IMG/VR virus record: IMGVR_UViG_3300010885_017373
Location: 1 to 37,303 of that record
Length of the DNA: 37,303 bases
Source: a virus
Strand: one strand, 5' to 3'
In this document: piece by piece, positions 8,737 to 15,884 of the stretch
Position numbering within the stretch: position 1 is the stretch's first letter
Layout of the letters: each line of letters opens with the position of its first letter
Notes under the pieces: model-generated
What the model saw: the letters and a program-made list of their open reading frames with translations, nothing else
Told to the model about the DNA's origin: nothing
Databases searched by the model: none
Position numbers and translations under genes: made by a program

Positions 8737-11307
8737 GTGGCTGACAATCCGTTCTCGCAATACGCCCCAAATCCATTTGCAGCGTATGCTAATCCGGTAA
8801 ATTTGACGCCTGCGTCATACGCAGATCGGGTTGCCAGCATACCTGGTGGGGCCGAAGGAACGACGCCCACCAAAAAAACCCGCGTACAGTCTGTCGCGGA
8901 TTTTTACGGCGGCCTTGCTGAAACACCGCTTGCGCTTTTAAGCGGCGCTGTTGGGGGCGTTGTCGAGCCACTCGCCACCATGTATGGCGAACTAACTAGT
9001 CCTGCGAAGCAAGGCTCTCCCGAAGCAAACGCTGCCGGTCAGCGCGCGGCCCAAGCGGTTAGGCGTGGGCTGTACCAGCCACAGACCGAGACAGGTCAAA
9101 TCATCATGGGTGGTGTTGGTCAAGTGACCAACGCCCTGTTGCCTGCCGTGCCGGTGATGAATACCATACCGCGCGCCATTCCGAACGTGCGCGATGCTGT
9201 CAACTACAACACGCCTGCGCCTATCCGCGCAGCCGCCGAAAACCGTCAGGCCGCAAAAGTCGCGCAAAGTTACGCAAACGCGCCCATGCTGGACGCTACG
9301 CAGACGGCGGTTAAACGCGGCCTTAGTGTCAACCCCGCCGTTACCAACCCTACCGCAGCCAATCGAATTACTGGCGCGGTGGTGGGGGAGGACTTTAACT
9401 CTAAAGCCGCCCCACAAAACGCCGCGCGGGTTACTGATTTGGTTAGAGAAGACCTTGGCGTTGCGCCAACAGAAAAGTTGACGCAGGCGTCCATAGAAAA
9501 AGCGTTGGACAACGCCAGCCAACCATATGAGGTGGTCAAGAATTTGCCCGACATGGTGTTGAATGACACCATTCGTGACCGGCTCAATGGTCTTCGCAAA
9601 TCGGACGTTATTGGGTCAAAGGGTGGTTCGGCAACGGCAAACGGTGTGATCGATCACGCGCTTGCTTTGTTGGAACCAAAGACCAAAGGCACAAGCCTGC
9701 TGACAACTACGGCTCGGGGGCGCAGCAGCGCGCAACTGTTAAAAGACATCCGCGATCTGCGCCGTGATGCACAAGACACATACAAGGCTAGGGCCAAAGG
9801 AGAAAAAATTGATCAAGCGGGTATTGACGCTGCTGACACTCGGTACGCGGTAGCAAAAATTCTGGAAGACTTGATTGACCAGAACGTCAAAGACCCCACG
9901 GTCATTGAAAACCTCAAAGCCGCGCGCACCCGCATGGCGCAGATATACGAGCATGACCGCGCGATCAACTACGCTAACCACACCGTAGACCCGCAGGCTT
10001 ACGCCAAGATGCTCAATGAGGGCAAAGGCGCGATGACCGGCCTTGGCGCAGAGATTGGTCAAGTAGCCGCGCAATTCCCAGACGTAATGCAAACGGTAGC
10101 GCCAAAAGCAAAACTGCCGCCCCGTCTAACTCGGGGCGGGATTGGCGCAACGGTAGGCGCGGGGCTGGGTTATCTTACCGGCGTGCCTGGCGCTGCGTTG
10201 GCGGGCACGGCAGCGGGCGCTGTAGCGGGCGAAATAGGGGGTAGATTAGCCGCGCGGCGCATAGCCTCACCGGAATACCAAGCGCGTAACGCGCTGGCAA
10301 AAGACTACCGTTCTGCGCCAGAACCGCAACTGACGCCCGCCGAGATCAACTACGGCCCGAACCAACTTGTGCCGTTTGATCCTCGTAACGCCGTGACAGG
10401 CGCAGCGCCCCAAGGCCCAAACTTTACGTTTGGTCGGTCAGACCCCAACATCATGCCCGACAGGCCAACCGGCCCGCCACAACTCGGCCTGTCCAGCGCA
10501 GAGGAAGTTTTGAATGGGCTGGCGCAAGAGCGCGCCCGTGCTGCTGCTATGTCGCGCACGCTCGGCCAGCAGGCCGAAGCCGCCGCCGAAGCCGCCGCAA
10601 AATCGCCAGACGCTTTTAACACTATGGTGAGTCAACTCGGCCAGCAAAACATTGGTTCGATACGCGCGCCAAGAAAATCAAGTGAAGCGTTAGTGCTTGA
10701 ACTGGACTCAGCCGGAAACTTGGTTCCCGCCACACCTACGCCAACTGGATCAATCGCGCCGACTTCGCTTCAGTCGGCGGTCGAGAAACTTTCGGGTCAA
10801 GTTGTGCCGGAGACAAGTACGACGTTTAAGACGCAACGCACATCCAAGAAAAACTCGCCTGATTTGCCAACGTATCGAACCGTACCCGAAAGTCAAACGA
10901 CTACCTTTGAGCGCGGCGTATCGCAGGCGTTCAACCTGACCGCCACAGAAAAGATAGCCTGGAACAAAGCCAAGGCTGATTTGGCCGTTGCCGCGCCAGA
11001 GATTAAAGGTATGTCTGACGCCCAGATCGCGGGCAAGATCATGGATCGGGAATGGGTAGACGCGGCGGCTAAAAAAGCAAACGATAAAGTCCAAGCATTT
11101 GACGATATTGCCAAACGCGCAAAAACAGCCAAAGAAAAATTCGACGCTGAAAAGTCCCGCGATGAATTGCTGGACGCATTGACCAGCCTAGAAGAAAATA
11201 TGAGCGCGCCCAGACCTACGCGGTCTGGCGCGCAAGGCCCAAAAACCCGTGCGGCTATTAGTAATAAGATGACCCCCGCGCCAAAAAACCGTTTAATAAT
11301 GGACTGA
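8737..11307 (+). CDS. Large internal virion protein with glycine-zipper segment, third ejection-type gene
   Basis: The 856-residue protein begins at GTG immediately after the previous stop. It is largely helical and Ala/Lys-rich. Residues about 469-505 form a glycine/alanine-rich stretch (IGATVGAGLGYLTG, then ALAGTAAGAVAGEIGG), typical of membrane-inserting glycine zippers. A central helical region (LKDIRDLRRDAQDTYKARAK) is followed by a C-terminal Lys/Glu-rich coiled-coil-like end. No transglycosylase motif was seen. By place and composition it is the gp16-like ejection protein that could help form a channel for DNA through the cell membrane. Confidence 0.68.
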   Translation: MADNPFSQYAPNPFAAYANPVNLTPASYADRVASIPGGAEGTTPTKKTRVQSVADFYGGLAETPLALLSGAVGGVVEPLATMYGELTSPAKQGSPEANAAGQRAAQAVRRGLYQPQTETGQIIMGGVGQVTNALLPAVPVMNTIPRAIPNVRDAVNYNTPAPIRAAAENRQAAKVAQSYANAPMLDATQTAVKRGLSVNPAVTNPTAANRITGAVVGEDFNSKAAPQNAARVTDLVREDLGVAPTEKLTQASIEKALDNASQPYEVVKNLPDMVLNDTIRDRLNGLRKSDVIGSKGGSATANGVIDHALALLEPKTKGTSLLTTTARGRSSAQLLKDIRDLRRDAQDTYKARAKGEKIDQAGIDAADTRYAVAKILEDLIDQNVKDPTVIENLKAARTRMAQIYEHDRAINYANHTVDPQAYAKMLNEGKGAMTGLGAEIGQVAAQFPDVMQTVAPKAKLPPRLTRGGIGATVGAGLGYLTGVPGAALAGTAAGAVAGEIGGRLAARRIASPEYQARNALAKDYRSAPEPQLTPAEINYGPNQLVPFDPRNAVTGAAPQGPNFTFGRSDPNIMPDRPTGPPQLGLSSAEEVLNGLAQERARAAAMSRTLGQQAEAAAEAAAKSPDAFNTMVSQLGQQNIGSIRAPRKSSEALVLELDSAGNLVPATPTPTGSIAPTSLQSAVEKLSGQVVPETSTTFKTQRTSKKNSPDLPTYRTVPESQTTTFERGVSQAFNLTATEKIAWNKAKADLAVAAPEIKGMSDAQIAGKIMDREWVDAAAKKANDKVQAFDDIAKRAKTAKEKFDAEKSRDELLDALTSLEENMSAPRPTRSGAQGPKTRAAISNKMTPAPKNRLIMD

Positions 11308-11308
11308 C

Positions 11309-12151
11309 ATGGCATCATTGACCCCCACCCCTCGGATGCAGTTCTTCACGGCGACCGGCGTGCCGCTGGTTGGCGGCAAACTGTACACCTACACCGCCGG
11401 TACGACCACGCCGCTGGCGACGTATACCGATTCGACCGCCGCTACCGCCAACACCAATCCGATCATCCTTGATGCGCGGGGCGAGTGCAGCCTGTGGGTT
11501 GGATCAGCGCAGTACAAATTTGTTTTGCGTGATTCGTTGGATGTGCTGATCTGGACTGCCGACAACATCAACTCATCCATCTCCACCACGAATCTGACCC
11601 TCACAGGTACGGTGACCGGCGGCAATGCCTCGTTTGTCAACATCGCCTACTCCGGCACGCTCACCGGCACGGGCGCAGTTAGCAGCGGCGCGACCACAGC
11701 AACTTCATTGGTTGTCAGCGGCAACGCTCGGAACGCCTCGCTCGGCGTTGGCACTACGGCCAGCGGCGTGACCGGCGAAATCCGCGCCACCGGCACGATC
11801 ACCGCCAGTTACTCGGATGAGCGTTTGAAAACAGAAATTCAGACAATTCCTGGCGCTCTTGCGCGAGTTCTTATGCTGCGCGGCGTGCGATACCGCGCGA
11901 ATGATGTTGCCAAATCCTATGGGTTTTCGGATGAACGGGTGCAAGTTGGCGTGCTGGCGCAAGACGTAGAGAAATGGTTGGAAGAAGCGGTGGCCCCCGC
12001 TCCTTTTGACATCGGCCAAAAAGAAGACGGCAGCGAATACAGCCTATCAGGCGAGAACTACAAGACGGTTCAGTACGAAAAACTTGTGCCTCTCCTGATC
12101 GAGGCGTACAAGGATTTGCACACCATGATTCAAGAATTGAAAAATGGATAA
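11309..12151 (+). CDS. Short tail fibre/spike with self-cleaving S74 chaperone domain
   Basis: Residues 1 to about 90 (TPRMQFFTATGVPLVGGKLY, then ILDARGECSLWVGSAQYKFV) resemble head-binding N-termini of P22-type tailspikes. Residues about 168-280 are an intramolecular chaperone (peptidase S74): SDERLKTEIQTIPGAL with Ser169 at the expected self-cleavage site, VGVLAQDVEKWLEEAV, and YKTVQYEKLVPLLIEAYKDL. In this family the C-terminal domain trimerises the fibre and is cut off. Only about 75 Gly/Thr/Ser-rich residues lie between, so the mature fibre is very short. No enzymatic receptor-degrading domain is visible. Confidence 0.87.
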   Translation: MASLTPTPRMQFFTATGVPLVGGKLYTYTAGTTTPLATYTDSTAATANTNPIILDARGECSLWVGSAQYKFVLRDSLDVLIWTADNINSSISTTNLTLTGTVTGGNASFVNIAYSGTLTGTGAVSSGATTATSLVVSGNARNASLGVGTTASGVTGEIRATGTITASYSDERLKTEIQTIPGALARVLMLRGVRYRANDVAKSYGFSDERVQVGVLAQDVEKWLEEAVAPAPFDIGQKEDGSEYSLSGENYKTVQYEKLVPLLIEAYKDLHTMIQELKNG

Positions 12152-12377
12152 GCAAGATTTGCTGAACTTGCTATTTGGCGCGGCCTCTGGCGTGTTGGGT
12201 TGGTTTGCCAGAGAACTCTGGACAGCCGTCAAAGAATTGAAAGCCGACCTGTCCAAACTGCGCGAGGAACTGCCTCGTGTATATGTTGTGCGCGATGACT
12301 ACAAAACAGACATCCGCGAGATCAAGGAAATGCTCACCAAACTGTTTGACCGCCTAGACAACAAAGCAGACAAATGA
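12144..12377 (+). CDS. Small membrane-anchored coiled-coil protein at start of lysis cassette
   Basis: The 77 residues have a moderately hydrophobic N-terminal helix (LLNLLFGAASGVLGWFA) and a charged coiled-coil tail (VKELKADLSKLREEL; IREIKEMLTKLFDRLDN). It overlaps the fibre gene by eight bases and the lysozyme gene by four (ATGA). I recall similar proteins just before phage lysozymes in proteobacterial phages. The shape (N-terminal membrane helix, periplasmic coiled coil) would fit an inner-membrane spanin or an antiholin, but neither is proven. Confidence 0.68.
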   Translation: MDKQDLLNLLFGAASGVLGWFARELWTAVKELKADLSKLREELPRVYVVRDDYKTDIREIKEMLTKLFDRLDNKADK

Positions 12378-12793
12378 ACATTGTCGATCAACTGCGCCGC
12401 GATGAGGGCGAGTCAGCGACTTGCTATCTCGACCACATGGGCTATCAAACCATCGGTATTGGCCGGTTGATCGACAAGCGGCGCGGCGGTGGTCTGCGCC
12501 CAGATGAGATCGTTTACCTGTTGAACAACGACATCCAAGACCGGCGCGAGGCGTTGAAGAAGGCGCTGCCGTTTTTTGGCAACCTGTCGTCAGCGCGGCA
12601 GGGCGTTCTAATTAACATGGCCTTTCAATTGGGCACGGCGGGCCTGCTGGAATTCAAGCAGACTTTAAGACTGATCGAAAACGGCGATTGGGCAGGCGCG
12701 GCCAAGGCTATGGTTGACTCAAAGTGGGCGCGTCAAACGCCAGCACGCGCGGCGCGTCTTGCCAAGCAAATGGAGACTGACCTGTGGCAGTAG
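12374..12793 (+). CDS. Endolysin: T4-type lysozyme (GH24 muramidase)
   Basis: The 139-residue enzyme cuts the glycan strands of peptidoglycan at the end of infection. It keeps the T4 lysozyme catalytic triad with the same spacing: Glu11 (RRDEGES), Asp20 (YLDHMGY) and Thr26 (YQTIGIGR). ARQGVLINMAFQLG and the C-terminal SKWARQTPARA helix also fit. There is no signal peptide or N-terminal membrane anchor, so export depends on the holin, encoded by the next gene with a ten-base overlap. Confidence 0.93.
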   Translation: MNIVDQLRRDEGESATCYLDHMGYQTIGIGRLIDKRRGGGLRPDEIVYLLNNDIQDRREALKKALPFFGNLSSARQGVLINMAFQLGTAGLLEFKQTLRLIENGDWAGAAKAMVDSKWARQTPARAARLAKQMETDLWQ

Positions 12794-13167
12794 ACCCGAT
12801 CACGGCTGGGCTGTCGCTGGTTTCGGACGTTGTCAACAAAGTCTGGCCGGACAAGACTGAGCAGGAAAAGGCTCAGATGGCCGCAGCGGTCGCGCTGTTG
12901 CAGGGCCAAATGGAAATCAACAAGGTCGAAGCCGCCAGCCCTAACGTCTTCACATCCGGCTGGCGTCCTGCGATTGGCTGGGTTTGCGGCCTAGCGATGG
13001 CGTACACCTACATCGCCTACCCGATGTTGTTGTGGGCAACCGCTATATGGTGGCCTGGGGTCAAACCGCCTGTGCTGGTGACAGACGGGGTGCTGACTGA
13101 ACTTTTGTGTGCGCTACTTGGGATGAGTTCGCTACGCACCTATGAAAAGACTCGCGGCGTGGCTTAG
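12784..13167 (+). CDS. Holin of the 3TM family
   Basis: The 127-residue protein starts at GTG inside the lysozyme gene. It has a soluble N-terminus (TAGLSLVSDVVNKVWPDKTE, then EKAQMAAAVALLQGQ) and hydrophobic segments around VFTSGWRPAIGWVCGLAMAY, IAYPMLLWATAIWW and LLCALLGMSSLRTYEK. The SGWRPAIGW motif and the LGMSSLRTYEK ending are hallmarks of the 'Holin of 3TMs' family seen in proteobacterial phages and gene transfer agents. It makes the membrane lesions that release the lysozyme. Confidence 0.88.
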   Translation: MAVDPITAGLSLVSDVVNKVWPDKTEQEKAQMAAAVALLQGQMEINKVEAASPNVFTSGWRPAIGWVCGLAMAYTYIAYPMLLWATAIWWPGVKPPVLVTDGVLTELLCALLGMSSLRTYEKTRGVA

Positions 13168-13327
13168 TCTTCTTCTGGCTGGTTGCGCGGCCTCGGTAGA
13201 GGACGATCTTTGGTACTGTCAGCAGCAAGGAGCGTATCTGTATTGCGTTCCAGAACGCTCCATCGATGCCCTGTCTGGCACTCGTACCGCCGGTAGCGTC
13301 CCTCCAAACGAGGGCGAGACTCGATGA
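13142..13327 (+). CDS. Small lipoprotein of the lysis region, possible outer-membrane spanin
   Basis: The 61 residues begin MKRLAAWLSLLLAGCAASVE: two positive charges, a hydrophobic core and a lipobox (LLAG-Cys15), so signal peptidase II should leave a lipidated 47-residue product. Its start overlaps the end of the holin gene by 26 bases, the usual place for lysis proteins. An Rz1-like spanin role is plausible but the tail is not clearly proline-rich. It overlaps the minus-strand zinc-ribbon gene for 164 bases. No clear ribosome site is visible. Confidence 0.65.
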   Translation: MKRLAAWLSLLLAGCAASVEDDLWYCQQQGAYLYCVPERSIDALSGTRTAGSVPPNEGETR

Positions 13328-13364
13328 TCTTGGCGTGGCGTCCACACTCAGGACATTTGGTCAC
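13164..13364 (-). CDS. Zinc-ribbon protein, last gene of the minus-strand unit
   Basis: Starting at GTG (13364), the 66 residues begin MTKCPECGRHAKIIESRPRL and continue to YRRYECQTGHRWSV. Cys4, Cys7, Cys29 and His33 make a zinc site. The pattern (CPxCG...SR...RRYEC...HRW) resembles the N-terminal zinc ribbon of NrdR-like regulators, but there is no ATP-cone domain. The start overlaps the upstream 56-residue gene by 17 bases. The C-terminal 29 residues have no fold signal and lie opposite the lipoprotein signal peptide. A small DNA- or RNA-binding role is likely. Confidence 0.65.
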   Translation of the reverse strand: MTKCPECGRHAKIIESRPRLEGRYRRYECQTGHRWSVLERNTDTLLAADSTKDRPLPRPRNQPEED

Positions 13365-13518
13365 GCCAGGCTTTCAATACAGTCTTCAAGTCTACGCGCA
13401 GCGCGTCAATCTCGGCCTGCTGTTGCTTGATTTTTTCGTTCGCTTCGTTCGCAAACCATACGAGCGACTCATGATCCCAAATTTCAAAGTTGGTCGGTTT
13501 TTCTTCTGTTGGCTTCAT
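13348..13518 (-). CDS. 56-residue helical protein of unknown function
   Basis: ATG at 13518 opens a frame beginning MKPTEEKPTNFEIWDHESLV, with a predicted helix or coiled coil (ANEKIKQQQAEIDALRVDLK) and a stop at 13348. It overlaps the gene before it by 35 bases and the zinc-ribbon gene by 17, which fits a compact phage transcript. No family is recognised. Confidence 0.55.
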   Translation of the reverse strand: MKPTEEKPTNFEIWDHESLVWFANEANEKIKQQQAEIDALRVDLKTVLKAWRDQMS

Positions 13519-13699
13519 GCGCGTAGTTTCGGATGTACAAAGTTAACGAAACAACGTCGCTTTTGACGTTGGCAGGAATCGGCGTCGGCACGGTGTAGCC
13601 AACTGCGGCCAGCGCACCTAGCACGATGCCCTCGGCCTTCTCTGGCGGCGCGTCCTCGGTCATCATAGCCACCAACATGGCACGGCGAAAGATCAGCAT
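13484..13699 (-). CDS. 71-residue protein of unknown function
   Basis: The start chosen is ATG at 13699, which overlaps the end of the 50-residue membrane protein gene by seven bases; the longer frame upstream only mirrors that gene. The sequence (MLIFRRAMLVAMMTEDAPPE, then IVLGALAAVGYTVPTPIP) has no known motif. The ending NRRKTDQL overlaps the next start. Confidence 0.55.
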   Translation of the reverse strand: MLIFRRAMLVAMMTEDAPPEKAEGIVLGALAAVGYTVPTPIPANVKSDVVSLTLYIRNYAHEANRRKTDQL

Positions 13700-13845
13700 A
13701 CCATCAGCCCCACGATCAGGACAACCAGCAAAATCGTAACCACTACGGCCAGCCGAAACATCCACGACTTAGCAGGGTCATCGTCGTAGATGTAGTCGTC
13801 AACATATGGGCCAAAAGCCTCTTGCATTGTTCTCGGGTGTTTCAT
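13693..13845 (-). CDS. 50-residue single-pass membrane protein
   Basis: ATG at 13845 follows a strong AGGAGA ribosome site. The product has an acidic N-terminal half (YVDDYIYDDDPAKSW) and a C-terminal transmembrane helix (RLAVVVTILLVVLIVGLMVC), so it is probably a tail-anchored inner-membrane protein with its acidic part in the cytoplasm. One base separates it from the upstream stop. Function unknown; superinfection exclusion or host modulation are possibilities only. Confidence 0.62.
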   Translation of the reverse strand: MKHPRTMQEAFGPYVDDYIYDDDPAKSWMFRLAVVVTILLVVLIVGLMVC

Positions 13846-13846
13846 T

Positions 13847-14113
13847 TCAGTCTCCTATTCCATGCACTTTTTCAGCGTATCGGATGCCTGCCTCAATCCA
13901 TTCGACTGAAGTGTGGCTAAAGCCATCTGACAAGTCTCGCCAGATTTCTCGGTAGGCCAACTCAATTTCATCCTCCGTCAGCGGCTTGCGCTCAGGCTGC
14001 GCGAGGGCAGCGCGGAGGGCGTCGATGTACTGCCCCGTGTGCGGCGCGTCTTTCCACGCTGGCGTATCCCAACGGTCTACAAGGGCTTGCGCCGCTTTGC
14101 GTAGGTCACTCAT
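13847..14113 (-). CDS. Small conserved phage protein of unknown function
   Basis: The start is set at ATG 14113, which overlaps the upstream stop as ATGA. The 88 residues begin MSDLRKAAQALVDRWDTPAW and include GQYIDALRAALAQPERKPLT and EIELAYREIWRDLSDG. I recall this kind of sequence (AAQ-AL--W-------...I-ALR-AL) as frequent in phages of proteobacteria, usually among small replication-region genes. It is soluble and helical; no function is known. Confidence 0.68.
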   Translation of the reverse strand: MSDLRKAAQALVDRWDTPAWKDAPHTGQYIDALRAALAQPERKPLTEDEIELAYREIWRDLSDGFSHTSVEWIEAGIRYAEKVHGIGD

Positions 14114-14322
14114 GTCTTCCCCCACATGATCTCGCTGTTGTGACCCTTCACCTCTTTACGCGCCGCCCAACGTGCGGCTGTTGCCGCAGACTCAAACGAG
14201 AAAGCGGCCCATGACCAGCACTCGCCGTCCCACCAACGCCATTCGTTGTTCCAACTCGGTGAACGAATTCGCCACGCCGGATACCAGCCTGACTCTGGGG
14301 GGTTGCCCTTATGCCATTTCAT
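14110..14322 (-). CDS. Trp-rich small protein of unknown function
   Basis: The 70-residue protein (MKWHKGNPPESGWYPAWRI, then NNEWRWWDGECWSWAAFSFE) is unusually rich in tryptophan. The W-K-PPESGWYPA start resembles short phage proteins of the 'W..P..G.Y' type found in small-gene clusters. It overlaps both neighbours by four bases (ATGA), showing translational coupling. Confidence 0.66.
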   Translation of the reverse strand: MKWHKGNPPESGWYPAWRIRSPSWNNEWRWWDGECWSWAAFSFESAATAARWAARKEVKGHNSEIMWGKT

Positions 14323-14516
14323 ATCGACCTCGCCGTGCCCAGCAGTTCAATCCTCTCCCGCGACACTCGCAAGGCGTTGTACCTCTGGTGAAGTCTCTGC
14401 AAGAACATCGCCCTGCATCGGTTCTTCTTTTCGTGTTCCAGCATCGCCAGCACCGTCTGCTCGTCGAACGTATTTAGGTGCTGGTTCAACACCCTCCAAT
14501 TTTCTAGTGATTCCAT
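14319..14516 (-). CDS. Small helical phage protein
   Basis: The 65 residues contain TFDEQTVLAMLEHEKKNRCR and MFLQRLHQRYNALRVSRERI, a helical pattern I recall from small phage proteins near replication genes. The ribosome site AAGGA lies six bases before ATG at 14516. It overlaps the 3' part of the 89-residue frame (14347-14616) by 170 bases in another reading frame. Its own ribosome site and sequence pattern favour it as a real gene. Confidence 0.66.
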   Translation of the reverse strand: MESLENWRVLNQHLNTFDEQTVLAMLEHEKKNRCRAMFLQRLHQRYNALRVSRERIELLGTARSI

Positions 14517-14616
14517 CGATTGTCCTTAATACTTTTTCATACCCACGTTGAGCGGCGTTCAACTGCCGCTGCCTGATTTTCAACTCCGCTTTCGCGGCGA
14601 ACAACTTCGCTTTCAT
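14347..14616 (-). CDS. Coiled-coil protein coupled to the helicase gene; 3' extent uncertain
   Basis: ATG at 14616 overlaps the helicase stop (ATGA), so the N-terminus is probably translated: MKAKLFAAKAELKIRQRQLN, then YEKVLRTIDGITRKLEGVE, a basic coiled coil. From about residue 34 the frame shares its DNA with the better-supported 65-residue gene, and its C-terminal half looks low in structure. Either both frames are used or the gene has been extended by a frameshift. No known family. Confidence 0.45.
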   Translation of the reverse strand: MKAKLFAAKAELKIRQRQLNAAQRGYEKVLRTIDGITRKLEGVEPAPKYVRRADGAGDAGTRKEEPMQGDVLAETSPEVQRLASVAGED

Positions 14617-15884
14617 TTCAGCGCCTCCATCGCAATGTCTGAAACAGACCGCTTGTCCCGCAACGCCTGCGCGATCTTTTCGTCCACGGTGTCTCTAGTG
14701 GTAATCCGATAGCACCAGACATCATGGCGCTGACCGCTGCGGTGCAGTCGCCCCACCGTCTGCTCGTACAACTCCAAAGACCACGGCAGCGAGAAGAACA
14801 CGATCTTGCTGCCGCCGTGCTGAAGATTCAGCCCGTGCCCCGCTGACTTGGGGTGGATCAGAAGCAGTTCTATCTTCCCGTCATTCCAATCATCGATAGA
14901 CCCGTCGATGGTTCTGGCCTTCGGATAGCGGCGCTGAAGTTCTTCCAGTTCCGCAGCGAAATTGTAAACAACTATTGTATTGGCGCGTTGATTTTCTTGC
15001 AAAAGATTGTCAAGCGCGTCGAACTTGTGTGGTGAAGTGTGTACCGTCGTTTTGTTTTCGGTGTACACAAACCCTGACGCCAGTTGCTGTAACTTGGCCG
15101 TGACCACAGCGGCGTTGGCGGCGATGGCGCGCTCATTGCCGTAGCGAAGCACCATCTCCTGCTTCATTTCGTTGTAGTCGTCCATGTCCATATCACAATC
15201 AATGTCCACGGTGTGCAGCGGCGGCAACTTGTCGGCGTACTCGCCTGGCTCCAGTACGAACGTGGCGCGTTTGATGCGGTTCATCACCAACTGAAGCGAC
15301 CCAACGCGCGGCTCCCATTGGCCGAACTCTTTGTTGATGAGTACGAAATACTGTTGCTGAAACGCGCCCTTGCTGCGGCCCAGCAGGGACTGATCGATGA
15401 TCTTGCATTGGCCGAATACGTCTTCCAGACCGTTGCTGGTGAACGATCCGGTCAAGCCCCACCTGATCTGGATCGGGTCAATGACTCTCAGCAGCGCCTT
15501 GAACCGCGCGCCGGAGGGGTTCTTCAGCCGCGTGAGTTCGTCAAACACGATCCCGTCGAACGGGCGCATATTGTTCGACAACCATTGCAAGTTGTCGTAG
15601 TTCGTCACCGTGATGTCAGCGTCTTCCATCAGCGCCTTCAGCCGCTGCGCTGGCGTGCCGACGCACACAGCCACCGACAGGTTCGGCGCCCACTTCTTTG
15701 TTTCGGTCGGCCAGACCGACACGGCTACCCGTTTCGGGGCGACGACCAAGAACTTGCGGGCCATGTCGCGCATCGCGGCCAAAGTGATGGCGGTCTTGCC
15801 AGCGCCCACAGGCGCGAGGATCATCGCGCGGTCACGGCTGTACAGGAAGTCAGCCGCAAGGTCTTGGTATGGTCTTAGCCCCAT
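14613..15884 (-). CDS. SNF2-like superfamily 2 DNA helicase/translocase
   Basis: The 423-residue ATPase has Walker A APVGAGKT (Lys30), Walker B VFDELT (Asp115-Glu116), a motif III-like GLTGSF, a motif V-like SAGHGLNLQ and motif VI QTVGRLHRSGQ (375-385). These mark the SNF2 family of DNA translocases. Its neighbours encode a VRR-NUC nuclease and a methylase-like protein, and the divergent unit encodes polymerase and primase. In this common phage set the enzyme is thought to remodel replication or recombination intermediates. No extra DNA-binding domain is visible. Its start overlaps the methylase-like gene by ten bases. Confidence 0.9.
   Translation of the reverse strand: MGLRPYQDLAADFLYSRDRAMILAPVGAGKTAITLAAMRDMARKFLVVAPKRVAVSVWPTETKKWAPNLSVAVCVGTPAQRLKALMEDADITVTNYDNLQWLSNNMRPFDGIVFDELTRLKNPSGARFKALLRVIDPIQIRWGLTGSFTSNGLEDVFGQCKIIDQSLLGRSKGAFQQQYFVLINKEFGQWEPRVGSLQLVMNRIKRATFVLEPGEYADKLPPLHTVDIDCDMDMDDYNEMKQEMVLRYGNERAIAANAAVVTAKLQQLASGFVYTENKTTVHTSPHKFDALDNLLQENQRANTIVVYNFAAELEELQRRYPKARTIDGSIDDWNDGKIELLLIHPKSAGHGLNLQHGGSKIVFFSLPWSLELYEQTVGRLHRSGQRHDVWCYRITTRDTVDEKIAQALRDKRSVSDIAMEALK

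Noticed and set aside
15213-15878. 221-residue plus-strand frame opposite the helicase
   Set aside because: The SNF2 helicase motifs on the minus strand are clear; this is its antisense.
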